Below, in pieces: positions 11,741 to 26,148 of a stretch of DNA of 64,000 bases (its first letter is position 1; each line of letters begins with the position of its first letter). The notes under the pieces were generated by a model. That model searched no databases. It was not told where the DNA came from and was given only the letters and a program-made list of their open reading frames with translations. The stretch is from Mortierella sp. BCC40632 (lineage: Eukaryota; Mortierellomycota; Mortierellomycetes; Mortierellales; Mortierellaceae): positions 422,001 through 486,000 of the forward strand of contig WAEK01000015.1 of assembly GCA_011634665.1 (NCBI GenBank), in the 5' to 3' direction. A program made the position numbers and the translations under genes.

Positions 11741-13187
11741 TGGGAGATGTTTCGTCCTCGATGGGCACAGGGAGAGGAGAGGAAGGAAAGAAAGAAAGAA
11801 AGAAGGAAAGAAAGGGAGGATGGATGGATGGATGGATGAATAGGTCAGATGCAGATGCAGGAAGAGCAAGGGCAAATGGAAGAGGGCGGGTGTTGTGTGT
11901 GTGTGTGTGTGCTGTGTGGTGTGCGAGAAGGAAAAGAGAACACGCGCCCCGATTGCTGCTGCTGCTGCTGCTGCTGCTGTTGCTGCTGTGGTGGGAGAGT
12001 GAAGTGGTCCCTCGCCCGTTCACTTTCGTTTTGGGTCCCCACTTGGATTTTTCTCTCTCTCTCTCTCTCACTATCTTCTCTCTCTTCTTTTCTTCCTGCC
12101 CTTGTCGCAGTCACACAGACCTTTTTCTCTCTCTCTCTCTCTCTCACTTTCTCTCGCTCCCTGGAGTAATCTCTTCTATTCTTCCTTCATGCTCTTGTCA
12201 TGCATCGCTCCATCATGACAAAGGCTTCACAATAACCCCGCTGTGCATCCCGACTACCCTCTTCACGCTCATTTTCAGTGTCGCTGATGCTATGGATCGC
12301 TATAGATGGATGAGCTAGGGTTGATCTCTCTGATCCTCATGATGCAATGATGCACTACAAAGAGGGAGAGAGGGAAAGAGAGAGAAAAAGAGAAAGAGAA
12401 AGACTTGCCCTGTGGACGGCCTACACAGTGATATATTCTTGTGTCCATGGTCTGCGGCTTGTTACCGTTTAAGACAGGAACGGGGTTGGAAGGCAGGGTT
12501 AGAAGGCAGGGTTGCAGCGGTGACTTTTCTCCACGCGAGAACGGAATGACCATCCGGAGGAAGGGAAGGAGGAGCGGGCGATCGTGTCCTTTTATGGCGG
12601 TGATAGGAAAGGGAAATGGGGGAGGAGGAGGTCCCGCAGTCCCACTTTCCCAAGAAGAGCTCATCATTGTTGGCCCCCGCGCGTGAGCATCAGTTGGGCT
12701 TGTTGTTGCCTATGGGAAAGAAAAGAAAAAAGAAAAAAGAAAAAAAGAAAGAAGAAGGAGAGAGAGAGAGAGAAACTTGGCGCCATCGGTAGACTAACAT
12801 GTCCCCATCGTTTTTGTTTGGGTGATGGCGCAAGATGGGTCCCCTTTCTCTCTTGGTTCTCACCCCGCCCGCCCGATAGAAGGCCACTACGTAGCCAGTC
12901 ATCAGCTTTTCGCGATTCCCACCAGGGCCGCGACCAGGCACCAGACGCCCTCCCGCGGGCCAATCGCATCGCTCAGATTTATAAAGCGCGGTCCAGACAG
13001 TCAGACTCCGATCTCTCTCTCTTTTTTTATCTCTCTCTCTCTCTTTCTCTTTCTCTTTCTCTCTCTTTTTCTTTGTTTCCCACCACACTCTCGCACTCTC
13101 TCCACTCCCCACCCCGCTCCACCCCGCTCTGCTGAGACACTTGCCCGATTCTCCAGGCCGGTTATAAAAAGGCCCTGTCTGTTCGCC
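11741..13187. promoter_or_regulatory. Divergent promoter region of RanBP3-like and DPP5 genes
   Basis: The 1.4-kb spacer separates two head-to-head genes. The part near the RanBP3-like start is full of low-complexity sequence: AGGA/AAAG repeats at 11779-11835, a GT repeat near 11896-11911, a CTG repeat near 11955-11982, and CT blocks at 12051-12068 and 12126-12146. On the DPP5 side there is a CCAAT at 12960-12964 followed by TATAAA at 12980-12985, then a CT-rich stretch at 13010-13060 that would suit a leader. I found no convincing gene inside; the longest ORFs here are repeat-driven. Confidence 0.6.
12960..12985 (+). promoter_or_regulatory. CCAAT and TATA elements of the DPP5 gene
   Basis: CCAAT at 12960-12964 and TATAAA at 12980-12985 lie about 200 bp upstream of the DPP5 start codon, followed by a pyrimidine-rich tract at about 13010-13060 where transcription could begin. 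A second TATA-like string at 13163-13170 is only 18 bp before the ATG. That is too close for a leader, so the upstream pair is the better candidate for the core promoter. Confidence 0.5.
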
Positions 13188-15608
13188 ATGCGTCCCTCGC
13201 TTTCCCCCATCCTCCCCATCGCCATCGCCATCTCCTCTCTCTCCACTATGGTCGCTCAAGCTGCATTGAAGCCTCTGACCCCAGAGGTCATGCTCACCCT
13301 TGCCCGCCCTTCCACGGCTACTCTCTCGCCCAATGGTGCTCATGCCATCTTTAGCGCCTCGCGTTACTCGATCGACACCAACAAGTCGATCCGCAACCTC
13401 CACCTCCTCTCCCTGGCCGACAACAAAGTTACTGACTTTACCCCACAGGCTCCCGAGACCAGCCACGACAATGCCATCTGGCTTGACGACGACTCGGTCG
13501 CCTTCCTTTCCAAGGAACAGCTCGTTGTCAAGCGCCTCAGCCAACCCGATGCCGAGCCCTACGCTTTGACCGCCTTCCCCGTCGGCATTTCCAATGTCAA
13601 ATTCAACCGTGCTGCAAACTTGTTGGCCTTTAGCGCTCCCGTCTATGCCGATGGTTCCTTGGACGGTGCCAAGAAGCGAGATGAGGATCTCAAGGCTAAC
13701 AAGAAGGACACCGCCCTTGCCTTTGACACGCTCATGGTCCGCCACTGGGACGAGTTTATCCAGGAAAAGAAGAACAACATCTTTGTTGCCAACATCAAGA
13801 AGGACGGTGACAAGTATGTCCTTGACGGAGCCGAGCGAAACTTGTTGCTCAACACTGGTCTCGAGTCGCCTGTGATTCCTTTTGGCGATCAGGGTGACTT
13901 TGACATCTCACCCGATGGCAAGGAACTTGTCTTTGTTGCCAAAATCAACACCCCCGACAATGCCTGGCAGACGACTACCCACATCTACACCGTCCCTACC
14001 GCTGGTCATGCTGCGCCCAAGAACATCAACCCTGAGAGCGTCGGTGCTGCTTCGCATCCCGTCTACTCGGCCACTGGAAAGACGATCGCCTACTTGCAGA
14101 TGCTCAAGCCCCAATATGAGGCCGATCGCAACAGAATTGTCCTCTACACCGAAGGCAAGTCGCGCATCGTGGCAGATCACTGGGATCGTAGCCCTAGTGG
14201 CCTTCTCTTTGACAAGAAGGACGAGAACATCTATGTCACTGCCGAGGAGCATGGTCGTATCAAGATTTTCAAGCTCAACCTTGCCGCAGAGACGATCGAG
14301 CCCATTGTCGAAAACCACGCACAAAGCGGATTGAGCCTTTTGGATGACAACACCCTTCTCTTCTCGACAGCCTCCTTGACATCGCCCAACGATGTCTTCT
14401 CCGTCAACCTTCAGACCAAGGAGATCCAGCGCCGATCCGACATTCATGCCGAGAGCCTCGCCAACGTCTATCTGTCCACTCCTGAAGATGTTTGGTTCAA
14501 GGGCGACAAGGACAAGGACATTCACGGCTTTTTGTTGAAGCCTATTGGATTCGATCCCTCCAAGAAGTATCCTTTGGCCTTCATCATCCATGGTGGACCC
14601 CAGAGCGCCTTTGTCGACTCCTGGAGCACTCGTTGGAACTCGAACGTGTATGCAAGCGCTGGATTTGTGGTCGTGACCTTGAACCCTACTGGATCGACGG
14701 GCTACGGTCAGGAATTGACTGATGCGATCAACAACAACTGGGGTGGATCTCCTTATATTGACTTGATGAAGGGATTGGACCATGTCTTGGAGCACTACGA
14801 CTTTATTGACCAGACCCGTATTGCAGGTCTGGGTGCTTCTTATGGTGGCTACATGATCAAGTAAGTACTGGAAAGGAGGAGGAGGAAGGAGGGAGTGCCA
14901 CGTTTTTGATATCTGATTCTTGTCATCGTTGTTTCTAACTGTCCATGGAATCCTCTACCTTTGGCTGCTGCTGCTAAATAGCTGGATCAACGGACACTCT
15001 GACCGATTCAACTGCTTGGTCAACCACGATGGAATCTTTGACACCAAGAACGGATTCTATGCTACTGAGGAGCTCTACTTCCCCGAGCATGAGGTATTTT
15101 TTTTTTTTTTTTTTGGTTGGAAAAAAAAAAAAAACGTATGTCTTCATCGTACATTGGTAATGATCCAGATACTCATCGTCTTCCCCCTCCTCCCAAAAAA
15201 CCTGGAAAAATCTCTTTCCTTGTTATCAAATCTAGTACGGTGGTGTGCCATGGGACCCCAAGGCCAAGGAGAACTATGAGCGCTGGAACCCTGCCAACCA
15301 TGTCCAGAACTGGAAGACCCCTACACTCGTCATTCACAGCGACAAGGGTAAGATGTGACTTTTTTTTTTTTTTTTTTTACGATAATTACATACCAGGAGG
15401 TGAAATTTCTTTGCAAGGGCTTTCTGAGATTTAATGAGAAATGACTTTTCTTTGGGGTGTTTGACATAGACTATCGCTTGCCTGTGACTGAGGGTCTTGC
15501 TACCTTCACAGTGTTGCAACGCATGGGCATTCCTTCGCGCCTGCTTTACTTCCCTGACGAGAACCACTGGTATGAGAAGACTCTCCTTTCTTTCTACCCA
15601 CACACACA

Positions 15609-15643
<35 letters not shown>

Positions 15644-15832
15644 AACTTAAGATATATACTAATACGTGTTTCTCGCTTTACTTGAATTCGATCTTGTAGG
15701 GTCCTCAAGGCTGCCAACAGCTTGCGCTGGCACGCCGAGGTCCTTGGCTGGATTCAGAAGTGGACTGCTCAGCCCAAGGGTACCTCAACTGAGAATGTCC
15801 TTGTCCACGAGACTACTCAGATCAGACTCTAA
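13188..15832 (+). CDS. DPP5: Secreted dipeptidyl-peptidase 5 (S9 family)
   Basis: Exons: 13188-14860, 14982-15093, 15236-15347, 15470-15569, 15700-15832; 2130 nt, 709 aa. The first ~25 residues form a signal peptide (hydrophobic core LPIAIAISSL, likely cut near VAQA). A beta-propeller-like region with TLSPNGAHAIFSAS and DISPDGKELVFVAK repeats follows, then a prolyl-oligopeptidase-type catalytic domain. The nucleophile motif is GASYGGYM (Ser ~551), the acid is in HSDKDYRLP (Asp ~633), and the histidine is in DENHW (~665), each on a separate exon junction side. Length and triad match fungal DPP5, an extracellular enzyme releasing dipeptides from secreted peptides. The 13188 start is preferred because it supplies the signal peptide. 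It faces the RanBP3-like gene and converges with ligase IV 242 bp downstream. Confidence 0.95.
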
Positions 15833-16074
15833 GGCGCCTACATCCCTTTCACCCTCCCTCTCTTCCTTTCTTTCTCTTTCTCCCCTCACTGTATATTCGC
15901 TCGCTTTTAGTGCTACTCGACACTCGTCATATCTCTCTCATGGAGTGTACATAGACTGTCAGAACACCTATTCCCTTTTGAGTGTATTAAAGATCGACTC
16001 TTTTTTTAATAATTCTTTTTTGTCTCTCTTGCCCTTTCCATCTCTACTCATCTTCACGTAGTAGCAATCTCTGG

Positions 16075-17727
16075 TCACTCGACAGGGTAATAACCTATTG
16101 AGAAAAAAAAATTACACGGAGATATGCAAAAGCTGTTAGCTTTACGAAAAGAGGAAGAGAGGGAGGTGAGAGAATCCTTGCGGACCAAATTATCAGTCTT
16201 CTTACCTTCTTCAGGCACACAGTACCCACATTCATGCGACCTCTGTACCCATGCTGTCGTAATTAATCTCGGTCGTGGTAGGGACAGGACACCTGCACTA
16301 TCTCCATAGAGAGTTGACATTTGTGTGGCCACCTTCCATGACTCGACCTTGTCCAAATACATTGGGTCAAACAGGATGCAGATCCGCAATGGCATGCCCA
16401 CATCTTGATCGTGCTCATCAGAATTACATTTTGGTGATCCAGAAATATCACTTGTCTCTTGTTTGACGCCTTCGGTCTGGACAGTCCTCTTCCTATCATC
16501 TGGACGAGAGATCTCGTGTTCTAGGGAGGGAGACTCGGAGGCAAGCATCCTTTCGGCACGGCGTCGCAACAGGCGTTGACAGTGTTCAATGGTGCACTGC
16601 TCTTGTGGTATAATATACGCGCCATAAAACTCGAGTATCTGCTGAACCATCTCTAGGCTGATCATACAAGGATGCAGGAAGGATACAGAAATGGATGGTC
16701 AGTCTCACAGGACGACTTTGGAAATAGTGTTGAAAGGGTTGTGGGTTAGTCTCTTCTATTTTCCTTCATGAGAGTGTCCTTACTTGTTGCGACATGCCCT
16801 GTAATTACCCAGTGTGGATAACATCTTCTCTAATCCATCTGCTCGATGAACCTCATCCTCGAGGTAATTCCAGCACGGTACTTGGTCCGATAATGACGGT
16901 GACAGTGCTTTGATACGAGCCATCATATTGGCTACTTCCTTGTCATGTTGTTGACTCCAGTCATCTACCACCTGTGATAGGACATCAAAGATTCCTTTGT
17001 CTGTTGGAAGATCTTGGAGAATACCACTTGCTCTCACATATTCTTCATCCGATGGAGGACGGATGACAAACACCTGTAGTCCCTGAAACATGCCTTGTGG
17101 TCCTTCCATCTCTCCATCCAGTCCGTAGTAATGCCGTGTTAGTGTAGCCGCGATTTTTCGAGCTCTCTCCAAATCTTCCCGCTTCCAAACCTCCTCTGCA
17201 TCTTGGCCAAGATCTGCCAGCAAGAGCAAATCTTTTGAGTCTTCCTCTCTGATCTGACCACCATGGTTATCATAAGCTCTTCTTGTCAGACCCATATCTA
17301 GCTGGTCCTCAAGGTTGTTCAGCCGTTTGACTCGAATTCTTTCAACTTTGGCTTGTGCAGTCTTGATCCTTTTGCGTTGGACGACTTCGCTTCTATTGGG
17401 CATCTTGTCCAAGATCTAGGGGAGATAAAATTGGAAGATACATAAGAGAGAGCATAATGGCTGTTAAAATTTGAGTCCTGACTAACGACTAGATAGAAAA
17501 GGAGCATTATATATGAATCTGCAGCACTGATGGAACAGGAAAAAAAGACTTACTTCCTGAAAGGCCTCCATAGTCAGAGGCTCGGTATACGAATCTTCGA
17601 ACTCATCCATAATCATCCTGAATTGATTCTCCGTCTCCTTAGTAGCAAACAACATATACCTAAGAAAATAGAAGCGCAGATCGCGTGAGAATCACGAAAT
17701 ACTCGAGCAAAGTTTTCAGTGAGAGGA

Positions 17728-17795
<68 letters not shown>

Positions 17796-18277
17796 GTTGC
17801 ATTACTTTGGATTAAACGGTAAGAGTCGCCGTTCTTTCACGCAGTCTCGAACCCATGTTGGAAACACAATGTTTCGGTCACCTCGGTTCTTGAGTCCAGC
17901 CAAGTCCGGCCCTGATAATAAGTGCAATGTTAGCCTATTTTGAGTGCAATATCAATAAAAAACAGTACCTTCAATCTCCTATAGCTTGTCTTGATCCATA
18001 CCTTGGATACCCGCAACAACGATAGTGCTCTCCTTGAGATAGGATTGCGACTGGACACCTCCAAATTCTTTTATCATCACCTCTAGATCGGCTTTGGACT
18101 GCTCTGAATCGCCACGGACGACATAAAAGACCTGACCTCTAAAAATATCTTCGATTGTTTTGACTTTGCTCGTATCGGTACCAACGATCGTGTGAAGCAG
18201 ATGAGCTTGAGTAGTCTATAATGGTACAAGTAAAGGGTTCAAGAACAATGACTTGTAAAGATCCCAGAAGTTTCCAA

Positions 18278-18308
<31 letters not shown>

Positions 18309-21223
18309 GATTTTGTCGTCATTTCACTGTACCCTTTTGGTGCCTGTCTGTCGCTTCTTGACCTTTGTCAGTGCGCTATCATTTCATTCAATTGGATCGA
18401 GTTAAATTCACAATTTAAAGATTGTTTGTCAATCTATTTTTTTTTTTTTTTTTTTTTTTTGGAGATAGGGGTATCACTCACCTGCTTCGCGTGGTGTCGA
18501 CTTGCTTTGTCGACAGCTTTCCTCGAAACTCTCGATACATCCGATGGACCTCGCTCATTGTCAAACAAGAGCTGGCATCCTTATCGTCTCGTATACGCAT
18601 GAATCTAGGAAACCGAAGTGTGTACTCTGCCGCATAGGAGGTGGAGTTGGCAACAATCTCTGCGGCCTTGATTTCCACAACAATAGACCTAAAGTGATGG
18701 ATAGTGGTGAATAAATAAATAAATAAATAAAAAGTGAGCTTTAAGAACTTATTACAGTATGACACCATTCAGTATCGACTCATAGGACATACAAAAAGGA
18801 CGTACTGCTCGGGGTCAATGATCACATCGGGACGCATTTTGGCATTGTCAACGATCTCGACCCAGGGATTCTCGCGGTAGTGCTTGTACTCTTTCCAATG
18901 CGGCCCTAATCGTTTACTAAAAAAAAGAAGCCAGGTATTAGTTAATTAGACTAGTCTAGTTCTCCATCACCACATCTTGAAAAGTTACATAGATTTCGTA
19001 CTTAAACTCTCCCATCTGTTCAAATGAGAAGCCTGTGCCAAACTTGCAGAAGGACAGATACTTTTTCCCGTTCGGAGACTTGGAAGTATTATCATAGACA
19101 GCACATTGATACGAGGCAATGACTCCCTGGCCACCTCGAGATCCCGTGCCGTAATTACCTCCAACGATAAGAACATCCAAACTGTCAAATACGCCGTCGA
19201 CATATTCTGGCTTGAGCTTGACCCAGTCCTGACCTCGACCATTGGGCATATACCTAGATCGAGGGTTCTTGATAATGACTCCTTCTTGGCGATCCATGAC
19301 AGCAGTGTCAATCGCGTCGACGATGTGGGCTTCAGTGGTACCCACTTGGTGTTTCAGAATCTCGAGTCTGCCCTCAACCTCTTTAGGGATTAACGAAGGC
19401 AGCATTTCGTGTCTCAATTCTAGAGGGTGGTCAATGATCGATGCCCCGTTCATGTACAATACGTCAAAGACAAATACTGGGCTCTGTGTTAGTACCACTC
19501 CAGTCTACAGAGGTAATCAAAATGGTGCTGCCCATACCGAGTCCTCCAGTATTCTCTTACAGCATGGCCTCCTCTTGTGCTCATTTTCAGAATGATCACC
19601 ACCTGCCGTCTTGACAGTTCCAAAGGAAACAATTTGTTTCGTAGCTGGATCCCATTCCAACATTTCTCCATCCAGAATAAGACTCTCAGCCTTGGCGTTG
19701 ATCAGTGGATGGATGAATGGGGTCAACGATCCCTCTCTCGGGTTCGCTCCATAGAGATGCGTAAATTCAGTAGAGTTTCTTGACCAGTATCTATAATTTT
19801 CACCATTCTTGTGAACTTGAACTCTTTCCCCGTCGAGTTTGTTCTCAATCCAGAACGGGTGTTGATTCCCCATACATTCGATAACCTCTTTTGCACTGTG
19901 TAGCTTTTTGGCGAGCATGGGTTTAAAAGGCTGAGAGATATTGACTGTCGAGGTGGAAATTCGGACATTGAGATCGGCACAGTCGATGACCGTCTTTTGG
20001 AGGTCACTACAAACGTTAAAGAGATCCGCTGCATCGGGATGATAACATGGAAGGACTGAATTCTCGCTCATGCCAATCTTGAGATCCTTGTTAATGATAC
20101 GAATAATCCACTTGTTCTCTAGAGCCGTGTATGACTGCACAAGAGTCTTGAATATCTTGACATTGTCAGAGCCTCTAGATGGAAGGAGATAGCATAAGCG
20201 GACGTAATTCAGTTTAGTGATGAAATCACTGACCAGGTCGTATCGTTTTTTTTCCAGCTAGTATATGTGGATAGATATCATGCTATCTTACTTTGCGGAT
20301 AGTCCTGTCAAGAGTTGGTTCACATCTCGAATTGTCTGGCCTTGAGAATGAGTCACTAGTGAGCGACTTGAAATAACCTCTGACGCTACCAAGCTGAAGT
20401 CTCCCGCCGAGTCCTACAAAGAGTATTAGATTGACAAGGGTTCATGAATTAAGCAAAGCTGTGATTGCATCGTCCTGGTATTCTTTTTGATCAGCCTTTG
20501 TTCATGGGTTTTTAAGGAGGGCGATTTATATAAATTTGAGAGGGTATTTACCCGTATTCCTTCTTTCCAATATTTGAGCTTGTTTGCCGCCTCTGATCCA
20601 GGAACAATATTCAGACTAGAAATGTAAAGATCGGCCATCTTTTGCTCCTTGAGTCCATATCTTCCTCTATTCCGATCCAGCTACAGAAGGAGAAATATAT
20701 ATATATTGAAAGTTGAGATAAAGACTGTCGTGGAATTTAAAATGACCAGACAGTATTTTTTTTTTTTGATTTCAAGTAGCAATCTCCTGACCTGAGGCAA
20801 TAAAAGCCGGATGACGGGAAACATGCCCCCAAATCCGTTCGCGCGCCAGTCCTGTAATACAGTGACCCAATCCAATACCAAAAGAGAACACAACCACAAC
20901 AACCATTAAAAAAAAAAATAACTGACTGTTAGAAATAAGCTCGGGCAACCTCTTGGAATCACTGTTCGAAAGATGAAGGTACGGAGCAGCAAACATACCT
21001 TAAAGTATGCGCGAAGGAGCTGGCTCTTCTCAGTCCTGCGCCTCGAAATATCTTCTAGCAGCATGACAAGGTCATGGAACCGTGGACTGGGAACAGTGGG
21101 ATCGTCATCTTTGACGTCTGCATAGGAATCCGTTTTAGTGCTTCCCGCTCCTGATGCTGTCCTGAAAGAGTTAGCCTGTTGTCCTGGAGGTCTCCGAGAG
21201 TATCGACTTGAGGATCCAGACAT
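16075..21223 (-). CDS. LIG4: DNA ligase IV (non-homologous end joining)
   Basis: Fifteen exons: 21223-20999, 20851-20792, 20680-20552, 20413-20292, 20174-19561, 19476-19002, 18916-18806, 18688-18482, 18375-18333, 18215-18002, 17911-17806, 17659-17554, 17415-16784, 16657-16206, 16094-16075; 3516 nt, 1171 aa. The N-terminal DNA-binding domain contains LDRNRGRYGLKEQ. The nucleotidyltransferase motif is ENKLDGERVQVH (active-site Lys ~291), followed by FVFDVLYMNG, DRQEGVIIKNP and DWVKLKPEYV. Two BRCT domains follow (first around GQVFYVVRGD to IVFPTWVRD, second from LRICILFDP to the C-terminus), separated by a Lys/Arg-rich segment where Xrcc4/Lif1 binding is expected. The enzyme seals double-strand breaks in NHEJ. 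An in-frame TAG near 17984 lies inside the 18001-17914 intron, so the gene is intact. Confidence 0.96.
17730..17794. repeat. A-run plus GA microsatellite in a LIG4 intron
   Basis: About 33 A are followed by about 15 GA repeats between two LIG4 exons (17806 and 17659). On the coding strand this is a CT/T tract. Confidence 0.9.
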
Positions 21224-22917
<1,694 letters not shown>

Positions 22918-23334
22918 AAAAAAAAAAAGAGAGAGAGAGAAAGAAAGGAAGAAAGAGTTGGAGAGAGAGTGTGTAAAATGATGGGGGTCAGTTCTGTGGG
23001 CTGTTTTCTTTCTCCACCGAGCTAAAGAAATAAATGATAAAAAAAAGTCATTTTCACTGCCGTTTCTTGTCTCGGACCCCGTCTCGAGATTACCAGAAGA
23101 CAGAGGATTCATTTTAAGTCTGTAGCACTCTGGACCACCACGAATCAGAGCCTCGTAACGTTGATCGGGCGGTTGGAGAAGGTAGGCGCAGTAGTAAGGA
23201 CCCTATGAACGTGAGTTCTCCAGAAGTTAGAATGTCCAATTAGAAAAGAGTTGTGTGAACAATCTACGACAATGATGGATTGACCACTTTGGAAACTCTA
23301 CCTCTACCTGTTCTTGTCCCAGAGTGTCTGGCAT

Positions 23335-24020
23335 TTTTGCATGCTACGGTTGTTCTGGGAGGGAACTCTGCAACCTAGCTTTATTTAGGGCTGAATGTAA
23401 AACAGGGCTTTGGGATTTGGGGAGTTTTCTAAGTACCATGGACAGAGCGTCTGCGGGAAAGAGCTCATGGAAAAATAGTACTCCTCAATGGTTGACTTGT
23501 CCCACCTCCATTTCACTTTCCTTCCCAGTGTATCTGCTATGCAACAGCATGTCCCCACGGTACGTCATTCGTTTTTTTGCAAGCCAGCGCGGTGCCGGAG
23601 AATAGATAGCCGAGTGGGCCAATTATGGACGGGGGCAGGAAAGAGTATCCCCAGACTCATCGTCAGTCAGGCAAAGGACCAAGCCATTTGGACGGACAGG
23701 CACTTTCTCTCCCCCGGCGCAGTCACTCTAGCGCCTCTGGCCCCCTCTCTCCTGCTTTGCTTGCTCTTTTGTCCCGCAGTTCAGCCATTGAGAGTCGTTG
23801 TGATAGAGACTAGCTCGGATCGTATAAATACAATCCACCTTTGGGCCCACCTGCTTGCCCGTCTTTACTGTTTTTCTCTCACTCACTCTCACACACACCC
23901 TCTCTTTCTTTCCCATCTCCATCTTTGCTCCACTAGCTCCATCTTCCCATCCATTCCCGTCTAACCATACCCAGAAAAAAAGCGACATTCACTCTTCACA
24001 CAACGAGCCACATTTCAACC
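23335..24020 (+). promoter_or_regulatory. Promoter and leader of the nucleotidase gene
   Basis: A TATAAATA box at 23823-23830 lies about 190 bp upstream of the ATG at 24021. It is followed by a CT- and CA-rich leader (23870-23980) typical of this window. A transcription start near 23855-23880 is expected. The remaining upstream part shows no other recognisable element. Confidence 0.55.
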
Positions 24021-25021
24021 ATGGAGACACCTACCATTACCACCCTTGCAGCTCCCTCAACTTATGGCGAATCCTCGCTCGACCGGTCCATCACCCCTAG
24101 CCGTGAGATTGCTGCCAACAGCATTGACCGCTCCATCACTCCCAACAATGAGCCGCGAGTCTTTTTCTTTGATGTCGACAACTGTCTTTATCCCAAGGAT
24201 TCAGGCATCCCTGACCTGATGCGTGCCAAGTAAGGTTCCTTTCTTTTATGGGGTGTTGTTCCGTTCTGCTGTCATAACAATCACAGGCATGGATGATTGC
24301 CTTGCCTTCTCTTCTTTTTGCCATATAGAAAGAGAGAGATACTGATCAGCTGCCTTATTCTATTCTATTCTACTCTCGCTTGCGATATAGGATCGAAAAG
24401 TACTTTGAGGAAGTTGGATTTGCAAGCGGCGAAGGTAGGCACATAACGACACGCACACACACACACACTCTCTCTCTCTCTTTTCCCCTCCCTGCAGTCC
24501 TGGAACAGATGCAGATCGCATTGGATCAGAGTTGGTCCGATTGTGTTCGTGTTGGATACCTAACGAACTAACGACATTTTTCTCTCTCACCCACTCATTC
24601 TCTGGCCATCGCTTTTTTTTTTTTTAGTCAAGACTCTTTCTTATCGATACTACATCGACTATGGCCTTGCGATCCGTGGACTTCATTTGCATCATCCTGG
24701 TATGTATCTCTAAAAGTAGAAAATCTCGAGAGCTTTGGGGATCCTCCCAAATCGAGCAGAATTAGCGTGGCACGCGCCCACGCGCGAGAGAACAAAGAGA
24801 GAGAACAAGTGGTGATCATACGTTTGGTCTGACACTAATACAATTGCTATTTGTTTACATATGACAATGTCTCTTTATAGAGGTAATAAGAAAGAAAAAA
24901 AAATAGCAAAAACGAGACGACGGCAAGAGAGAGACCTGGAATGTTAGAGACAGCACGGACAACCCTAATTGTCATAATTGCAGGATGTCTAACTCTTTTT
25001 TTGGATGTTGGCTCTCCACTT

Positions 25022-25054
<33 letters not shown>

Positions 25055-25881
25055 CCTTCTTCATATGACCTGGGGTACGACTCTATCTTTATTAGATCGA
25101 CATTAGAGACTATGATGAAAAGGTGGACCTTGCTCTGCCTCTTGAGGACATCTTGCACGAGAACATTCCACTCCGCGAAATGATCAAGTCCTTAAAAGTC
25201 GAAAAGAAGTGGCTCTTTACTAATGCTGGCAAGGAGGTATGCTTTCCTATAATTATTATTTTTTTCACCTGCAGCTCTTTGTTTACTCCATCCCCAGACG
25301 AAGAAGAAAAAATCTGCACCTCTAGTCTCATACTAACTGGGTTTCTTTCCTCCTGACTCCTATGTCAATCCGAGTAGCATGCTCTTCGAGTTGTCAAGAT
25401 CCTTGGCTTGGAGGGTCTCTTCGATGGAATGACCTACTGCAACTACATCGAGCCCAACTTTGTCTGCAAACCAGAGACCGCCGCCTTTGAGAAGGCTATG
25501 CGTGAGGCTGGCGTTGTTCATGGCTCCAACTGCTACTTTGTCGATGACTCTGCTGCAAACGTGGACAAGGCTGTGGACCTCGGCTGGACCGCTGTCCATG
25601 TTGCCGATGACCCTGTTGTCTCCAACTTTGGTCACTTCCAAATCTCGGACATTACCGAGCTCAAGAATGTCTTGCCACATCTCTGGGAGGATAACAACAA
25701 TGGAGATAGCAAGTCTTCGGCCTCTTCTTCTTCGTCCACCTTGGCGACTTTGGAGAACCAGTCTCCTACCAAGTCGAGCCACTTCCTGGATGTGGATGGT
25801 ACTCATCCAGCCATCGAGATTGAGTCTCCTACACCTATCCGTATCCACTCCTCGTCATCCATTTCATCTCAAGCTTCTTAA
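24021..25881 (+). CDS. Sdt1-like HAD-family pyrimidine 5'-nucleotidase
   Basis: Exons: 24021-24229, 24391-24434, 24628-24699, a predicted 2-nt exon 24881-24882, 25096-25236, 25378-25881; 972 nt, 323 aa. HAD motif I is FFFDVDNCLYP, followed by the Sdt1/Ssm1 cap region (YYIDYGLAIRGL, LPLEDILHENIPLREM), motif II WLFTNAGKE, GLFDGMTYC, VCKPETAAFEKAM and motif IV YFVDDSAANV. Family members dephosphorylate UMP/CMP and related monophosphates in the cytosol. The last ~60 codons form a Ser-rich tail not found in yeast Sdt1. This tail and the 3' UTR are repeated at 32680 by the adjacent duplication. Frame between exons 3 and 5 requires two extra nucleotides; AG flanked by perfect splice sites supplies them. 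Function is confident, the microexon less so. Confidence 0.88.
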
Positions 25882-26070
25882 GAGTAGAGAGAGTAGAGAG
25901 ATATTTGATTTCTGTATATTCCCCTCTTCCTTCTCCCTCTCCTCACCTTCTTTACATCCCTAAACTACCTCGAGACCTCTCCTTCCTGTCCCACTTCTCC
26001 TCATAGACTAATCCTATCCTCGGTATTCTATCGTACAACAGAGTAATATTTTACTTTTCTCAAAAAACAA

Positions 26071-26101
26071 TAACATCAACAACAACAACAACAACAACAA
26101 C
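26071..26101. repeat. CAA microsatellite
   Basis: A run of about nine CAA triplets lies in the 267-bp space between the convergent nucleotidase and ABC transporter genes, likely in their 3' UTRs. The same run occurs in the second duplication unit at about 33056-33081. Confidence 0.9.
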
Positions 26102-26148
26102 CTCTCAGGATTATGTCTAAATCTTGTCCGTTCTTAGTTCTGTTGGAT

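Noticed and set aside
13163..13170. TATA box 18 bp before the DPP5 ATG
   Set aside because: Too close to allow a transcript containing the ATG that supplies the signal peptide; the TATA at 12980 is more likely to be used.
12690..13745. 351-aa minus-strand ORF across the DPP5 5' end
   Set aside because: It is antisense to DPP5 coding sequence and made of Arg/Glu and Gly runs from CT-repeats; no family features.
17980..17990. In-frame TAG stop in the first BRCT region of DNA ligase IV
   Set aside because: It is only in frame if the exon is read through. A donor at 18001-18000 (CAAG then GTATGG) and the acceptor at 17913-17912 remove it, give a typical intron length, and join AGIQ to GPDLAGLKNRG in frame.
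24435..24570. Extra exon reading VLEQMQIALDQSW in the nucleotidase gene
   Set aside because: It can be entered in frame from a CTGCAG acceptor but has no usable donor before a stop; joining exon 2 directly to 24628 restores the conserved family sequence.
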